A stretch of 64,000 bases of DNA from Akkermansia sp. (GTDB lineage Bacteria > Verrucomicrobiota > Verrucomicrobiia > Verrucomicrobiales > Akkermansiaceae). Under the pieces are notes generated by a model. The model made no database searches and had not been told where the DNA came from. It saw only the letters and a program-made list of their open reading frames with translations. The stretch lies in the NCBI GenBank assembly GCA_030536145.1, contig JAUNQN010000007.1, positions 22,176 through 86,175 of the forward strand, read 5' to 3'. Made by a program: the position numbers and the translations under genes. Shown here piece after piece: positions 60,332 to 64,000 of the stretch; position 1 is the stretch's first letter; each line of letters opens with the position of its first letter.

Positions 60332-60360
60332 TTTCTTTCACCGCCTGTTTTTGCTATAAG
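60332..60360 (+). promoter_or_regulatory. Promoter of the GH89 gene
   Basis: TTTCTT, 17 bp, TATAAG with upstream TGC; 12 nt to the ATG. It lies only 30 bp from the divergent HGSNAT-like promoter. Confidence 0.55.
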
Positions 60361-60372
60361 GCAGCACGGAAT

Positions 60373-62916
60373 ATGATTAGGACATCCCTTACATCACTGT
60401 GCATGGCCCTGGCAGGGCTGGCCTTTGCCGCCGAAACGGGCGACATTTGCCAATCCGCCGAGAAAGTCATCAAGCGCTTTGCCGGCAAGGACGCCGCCGT
60501 GGAGCTGAAGGCCGCTCCCGCCAAGGATGGCGACCACGACAGCTACTCCACCGAGGTGAAGGACGGCAAGCTCATCATCACCGGCAACTCCCCCGTTGCC
60601 CTGTGCCACGGCTATTACGCCGCCCTGAAAGCCCAGCAGAAGGGCATTTGCAGCTGGAGCGGCAACCGCGTGGGCTCCGAGGCCTGGAACAGCAAGGCCC
60701 AGGTGAAGGGCAGCACCCCCTTCGACTACCGCTACTATTTCAACGTGGTCACCTACGGCTACACCCTGCCCTACTGGGACTGGAAACGCTGGGAGCAGGA
60801 GATTGACTACATGGCCCTGCACGGCATCAACGCCCCGCTGGCACTGGTGGCGCAGGAGGCCATCACCAAGCGTGTGTTCAAGCGCCTGGGGCTCACGGAC
60901 CAGGAGATTGACAACTACTTTGTGGGCCCGGCCCACCTGCCGTGGATGCGCATGGGCAACATCAGCGGGGTGGACGGCCCCATGCCGGATGCCTGGCATG
61001 AGAACCAGATTGCCCTGCAGCACAAGATTCTCAAGCGCATGCGCTCCCTGGGCATGAAACCCATCTGCCCCGGCTTTGCCGGCTTTGTGCCGCAGGCGCT
61101 CAAGCGCGTGGAACCGGGCGTGAACATTGTGCAGACCTCCTGGTGCGGCGGCCGTTTCCACAACTGGATGGTCACGCCGGACCAGCCCATCTTCCAGAAA
61201 ATCGGCACCATGTTCATCGAGGAATGGGAGAAGGAATTCGGCAAGTGCGACCACTACCTCATCGACAGCTTCAACGAGATGGAAGTGCCCTTCCCCCCGC
61301 ACAACACGCCGGAGCGCTACAGCCTGATGTCCCAGTACGGAGAGGCCGTATACAACTCCATCAAGGCCGCCAACCCGGATGCCATCTGGGTGATGCAGGG
61401 CTGGATGTTCGGCTATCAGCGCAACATCTGGGACCAGAAGACCCTGACCGCCCTCATTGAGAAGGTGCCGGACGACAAGATGCTGCTGCTGGACGAGGCC
61501 GTGGACTACAACAAGCACTTCTGGCACAAGCAGGTGAACTGGGAGTTCCACAAGGGATTCTACAACAAGCCCTGGATCTACAGCGTCATCCCCAACATGG
61601 GCGGCAAGTGCGGCCTTACCGGCGTGCTGGACTTCTATGCCAACGGCCACCTGGAGGCGCTCAACTCCGCCAACAAGGGCCGCCTGGTGGGCCACGGCAT
61701 GGCCCCGGAAGGTATTGAGAACAACCAGGTGGTGTACGAGCTGATGGCCGATGCTGCCTGGTCCACGGAGCACATCGACACCGCCAAGTGGCTGGACAAC
61801 TACACCGCCGCCCGCTACGGCACCACCTGCCCGGAAATCACCAAGTTCTGGGAGCTGATGTGCAAGTCCGTGTACGGCTCCTTCACGGACCACCCGCGCT
61901 ACAACTGGCAGAGCGGCCCCGGCGGCCCCGGCAAGGGCTCCATCAACACCAAGCCGGAGTTCTACCAGGGTATCGAATCCTTTGCCGCCGCCGCTCCCAA
62001 GTACAAGGACAATGCCCTGTACCAGGCAGACCTCATCGAGTTCACCGCCGCCTACGTGGGTGCCCGCGTGGAGCAGCTCATCTGCGCCAGTGAGCGCGCC
62101 ATGAACGAGGGCGACAACGAGACCGCCGCCGAATACGAGAAGGGCGTGACCGAGCTGATGCTGGCCATGGACAAGCTGCTGGAATCCCACCCCGTGTTCC
62201 GCATGGGCCGCTGGATTGAGTTCGCCCGCAACTGCGGCACCACCCCGGAGCTCAAGGACTACTACGAGCGCAACGCACGCCGTATCGTCACCATCTGGGG
62301 CCCGCCCGTGAACGACTACGCCGCACGTATCTGGTCCGGCCTTATACGTGATTTCTACCTGCCCCGCCGCCAGCTCCATGTGGAGAACAAGCTGAAGGGT
62401 GCCAAGAACAACATCGGCCAGTGGGAGAACCAGTGGGTGGAGAAAAAGCGCGGCCTTTCCGAGGTGAAGCCCTACAAGGACCCGAACGCCGCCGCCGTGA
62501 AGCTCATCAAGCGCGCCAAGGAACTGGCCGCCGATACCGATTCCGGCAACGTGGAGGGCAAGCCCGTGGGCTCCTGGGACAAGGGCATGATTTCCAACGA
62601 CTGGAAGGAGCTCTCCTTCCCCGTCGCCCCCGCAGACCTGAAGTCCAACGGCTCCATCCGCCTGCGCTTCACCCGCGGTTCAGAGCGCCTGCTCTTCAAG
62701 TCCATCAAGATTGAAATGGACGGCCAGGTGGTGGCAGAATCCAAGAAGGAAGGCTTTGCCGGCAATCCCTCCAAGGAGAACGTCTTCAAGTACAGCATCC
62801 CGGATTCCGCCCAGGGCAACAACAGCTGCCGAATCATCGTGACCGCCCGCGCGGACAAGAGCCATGATTCCAACGGCGTGGTGGAGCTCCTGCCCGCTAA
62901 GAAGAAGAAGAAGTAA
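60373..62916 (+). CDS. GH89 alpha-N-acetylglucosaminidase (NAGLU family), secreted
   Basis: Removes terminal alpha-linked GlcNAc from host glycans (gastric mucin, heparan-type chains). The 847-residue protein has a signal peptide to about residue 20 and an N-terminal domain. The NAGLU barrel contains FDYRYYFNVVTYGYTLPYWDWKRWEQEIDYMALHGIN-type sequence, PGFAGFVP, the catalytic Glu in IDSFNEMEVPF, and the second in LLLDEAVDYNKHF. A helical domain and a C-terminal beta-domain follow. The start gives the signal peptide MIRTSLTSLCMALAGLAFAA; an upstream in-frame TTG lies before the -10 box and is not on the mRNA. It ends in a Lys-rich tail. Confidence 0.95.
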   Translation: MIRTSLTSLCMALAGLAFAAETGDICQSAEKVIKRFAGKDAAVELKAAPAKDGDHDSYSTEVKDGKLIITGNSPVALCHGYYAALKAQQKGICSWSGNRVGSEAWNSKAQVKGSTPFDYRYYFNVVTYGYTLPYWDWKRWEQEIDYMALHGINAPLALVAQEAITKRVFKRLGLTDQEIDNYFVGPAHLPWMRMGNISGVDGPMPDAWHENQIALQHKILKRMRSLGMKPICPGFAGFVPQALKRVEPGVNIVQTSWCGGRFHNWMVTPDQPIFQKIGTMFIEEWEKEFGKCDHYLIDSFNEMEVPFPPHNTPERYSLMSQYGEAVYNSIKAANPDAIWVMQGWMFGYQRNIWDQKTLTALIEKVPDDKMLLLDEAVDYNKHFWHKQVNWEFHKGFYNKPWIYSVIPNMGGKCGLTGVLDFYANGHLEALNSANKGRLVGHGMAPEGIENNQVVYELMADAAWSTEHIDTAKWLDNYTAARYGTTCPEITKFWELMCKSVYGSFTDHPRYNWQSGPGGPGKGSINTKPEFYQGIESFAAAAPKYKDNALYQADLIEFTAAYVGARVEQLICASERAMNEGDNETAAEYEKGVTELMLAMDKLLESHPVFRMGRWIEFARNCGTTPELKDYYERNARRIVTIWGPPVNDYAARIWSGLIRDFYLPRRQLHVENKLKGAKNNIGQWENQWVEKKRGLSEVKPYKDPNAAAVKLIKRAKELAADTDSGNVEGKPVGSWDKGMISNDWKELSFPVAPADLKSNGSIRLRFTRGSERLLFKSIKIEMDGQVVAESKKEGFAGNPSKENVFKYSIPDSAQGNNSCRIIVTARADKSHDSNGVVELLPAKKKKK

Positions 62917-62945
62917 CGCCCCGCGTTACTATTCCCCCCCCCTCC

Positions 62946-62972
62946 GCGGGCAGCCCACACCGGGCTGCCCGC
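62946..62972 (+). terminator. Terminator of the GH89 gene
   Basis: Perfect 11 bp stem GCGGGCAGCCC / GGGCTGCCCGC with a 5 nt loop, then CTTGCTTTT. Confidence 0.75.
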
Positions 62973-63006
62973 CTTGCTTTTACCCCTGCCCCCATGTGCA
63001 GCGTGG

Positions 63007-63209
63007 TGTGAATCCATCACGGCGGCAAATGTGGTTTCAGACAGCGGGCCGCGTCAGTCGCCGTGATTCCCGGCAGGGTAATATCACCGTGGTCCCCCAC
63101 AGGTCGACACGACCCGTGGGTGAGGCGGGTGGCACTGCCGGTTCGGGAATCACGGCGACCTTGGCGGTCTTCTTTCTGGAATTTCCCCTGCCGCCGTGAT
63201 GGGTCCACA
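63007..63209. repeat. Inverted-repeat element (about 200 bp), MITE-like
   Basis: The ends 63007-63027 and 63189-63209 are inverted repeats of 21 bp with two mismatches. Inside are four copies of a nine-base unit ATCACGGCG in alternating orientation (63016, 63059, 63149, 63192). They form two 52 bp sub-palindromes (63016-63067 and 63149-63200), joined by a centre that is itself palindromic (CCCAC...GTGGG). No open frame with coding character is present. It could be a miniature inverted-repeat element, a dispersed palindrome or a structured RNA. This stretch between the GH89 gene and the partial gene holds nothing else besides two terminators. Confidence 0.7.
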
Positions 63210-63278
63210 ACACCCCAGCAAACCAACCCGCTTTGTCCACACCCTCACAGGAGCAGCGCACTGGCTCCCCCCAACAGC

Positions 63279-63309
63279 AAAAACGCCCTGCCGGGGAGGC
63301 AGGGCGTTT
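63279..63309 (-). terminator. Terminator of the PA14-like gene
   Basis: 12 bp stem (63281-63292 with 63298-63309), 5 nt loop, and a U-run on the minus strand. Confidence 0.9.
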
Positions 63310-63332
63310 GAAAAAGAGCTGTGGCTGGCTCC

Positions 63333-64000
63333 TTACGGGGTAGCCACCCAGATGGGGGAGTCCTGGTTGAACACGGGGAACTCCATCTTGCCCATGCTGC
63401 AGCCTTCCGCGCTGATCAGCTTCTCAATCTCGGCAGCCGTGGGGCAGGAGAAGTTGGTGCGGAACAGGTCGAACTTGTTGTTGTCGTAACCGTTCGGACC
63501 CTTCTGCTGGGTGAGCAGCACGAAGCCGAAGGCACCACCGGGGATTTCAGAAATCATAATCTCGATGGGATAGGTCTTGCCTTCCTCCACCTTGATTTCC
63601 TTGCCGGCAGCCAGGCCGCCGAGCGTGTTGCTCCAGGTGGGCATCTCCGGGCGGGTGATGTACTCATAGCCCTTCAGCTGGGAAACCTGGCCGCTGGTCA
63701 CACTCTGGCGCCAGGCCGGATTGGAACCGCCGGCGTGCACGTTGGTGGAAGGAATGGTCCAGCCGGATTCCAGCACCGTGTTGCCGTTGAAGCGCACGCA
63801 GAGGGTATCGTCACCCGTGCCGCAGAAGCGCATGGTGCCGGTGAAGGGAGCCTTCACCTTGCCGCGGTACACGGCCACCCAGTGGGCGGGCTGCACCTTG
63901 TCCTTGCACTGGTAGGCAATGGGGGCGTACTCGGCCTTGCAGTTCGGCAGGCAGAAGTTGGAGGCGTACAGCTTGGTGGGGGACTGGTAGTACTTGGAGA
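63333..64000 (-). CDS. PA14/GLEYA-like domain protein, 3' part; gene runs off the right edge
   Basis: 222 visible C-terminal codons. VAVYRGKVKAPFTGTMRFCGTGDDTLCVRFNGNTVLESGW is typical of PA14-type carbohydrate-binding domains (a beta-sandwich with the D-D-x-x-x-V signature). It is followed by an insert, EEGKTYPIEIMISEIPGGAFGFVLL, the second PA14 signature. The protein is probably secreted or anchored, but its N-terminus lies outside the window. The frame remains open to the window end and stops at a strong terminator. Confidence 0.65.
   Translation of the reverse strand, partial: SKYYQSPTKLYASNFCLPNCKAEYAPIAYQCKDKVQPAHWVAVYRGKVKAPFTGTMRFCGTGDDTLCVRFNGNTVLESGWTIPSTNVHAGGSNPAWRQSVTSGQVSQLKGYEYITRPEMPTWSNTLGGLAAGKEIKVEEGKTYPIEIMISEIPGGAFGFVLLTQQKGPNGYDNNKFDLFRTNFSCPTAAEIEKLISAEGCSMGKMEFPVFNQDSPIWVATP

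Noticed and set aside
63016..63200. CRISPR-like repeats
   Set aside because: The four nine-base units alternate in orientation and are too short and irregularly spaced for a CRISPR array; there are no cas genes.
1..64000. tRNA and rRNA genes
   Set aside because: Intergenic gaps were read on both strands for acceptor-stem and T-loop patterns and none was convincing; a covariance search was not possible.

Overview
The window reads as chromosome of a GC-rich member of the Verrucomicrobiota, most likely an Akkermansiaceae-type gut glycan degrader. Reasons: secreted host-glycan glycosidases (GH29 fucosidase, GH89 alpha-N-acetylglucosaminidase, a clan GH-D enzyme), a TIGR03790 protein, many secreted proteins of unknown function, a multi-haem cytochrome c peroxidase and Rhs fragments. 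The taxon is inferred from protein character only. No rRNA, tRNA, CRISPR array, IS element or prophage was recognised.

Layout. 1-9.4 kb: 5' part of pckG (cut by the left edge), an RsmB/RsmF-type methyltransferase, a lipase-like hydrolase, dnaG, an M28 peptidase lipoprotein and comEC. 9.6-16.9 kb: copA with an ankyrin membrane protein, then trpBA behind a trp leader peptide and attenuator, then a gene fusing dephospho-CoA kinase to transcription terminator Rho. 17-29.8 kb, minus strand: argF, ffh plus a TIGR03790 protein, a cytochrome peroxidase-WalJ-TatD operon, lipoproteins, a CAP-like protein, and a GH29 fucosidase coupled to a kinase-like protein lacking catalytic motifs. 29.8-35.4 kb: a biosynthetic operon dapA-dapB-folK-panB-bioF-bioG/bioC. 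35.4-43.3 kb: iron alcohol dehydrogenase, clan GH-D hydrolase and three unknown secreted or anchored proteins. 43.4-46.0 kb: an AT-richer island with two copies of an Rhs core fragment, each followed by a small unrelated gene. 46-53.8 kb: htpG, a transglutaminase-like/F5-8C protein with a thioredoxin-like partner, an ArsC-family protein, an acyl-ACP thioesterase and an aldo/keto reductase. 53.9-59.1 kb: purE-pyrR-pyrB-pyrC' and two glycosyltransferases; the dihydroorotase homologue has lost its metal ligands. 59.2-64 kb: an HGSNAT/NagX-like membrane acetyltransferase divergent from the GH89 enzyme, an inverted-repeat element, and a partial PA14-like gene.

Two signals run through the window. 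First, at least 16 genes have a sigma70-like promoter (TTGnnn, 16-17 bp, usually TGnTAnnnT) whose -10 box ends only 6-9 nt before the start codon, so transcription should begin at or next to the start codon: leaderless or near-leaderless mRNAs. Second, operon-internal starts mostly lack a Shine-Dalgarno sequence and often sit in a CCGCC-ATG context. The strongest individual findings are the trp attenuator with a leaderless Trp-Ser-Trp leader peptide, the CoaE-Rho fusion, and the dead DHOase beside pyrB.
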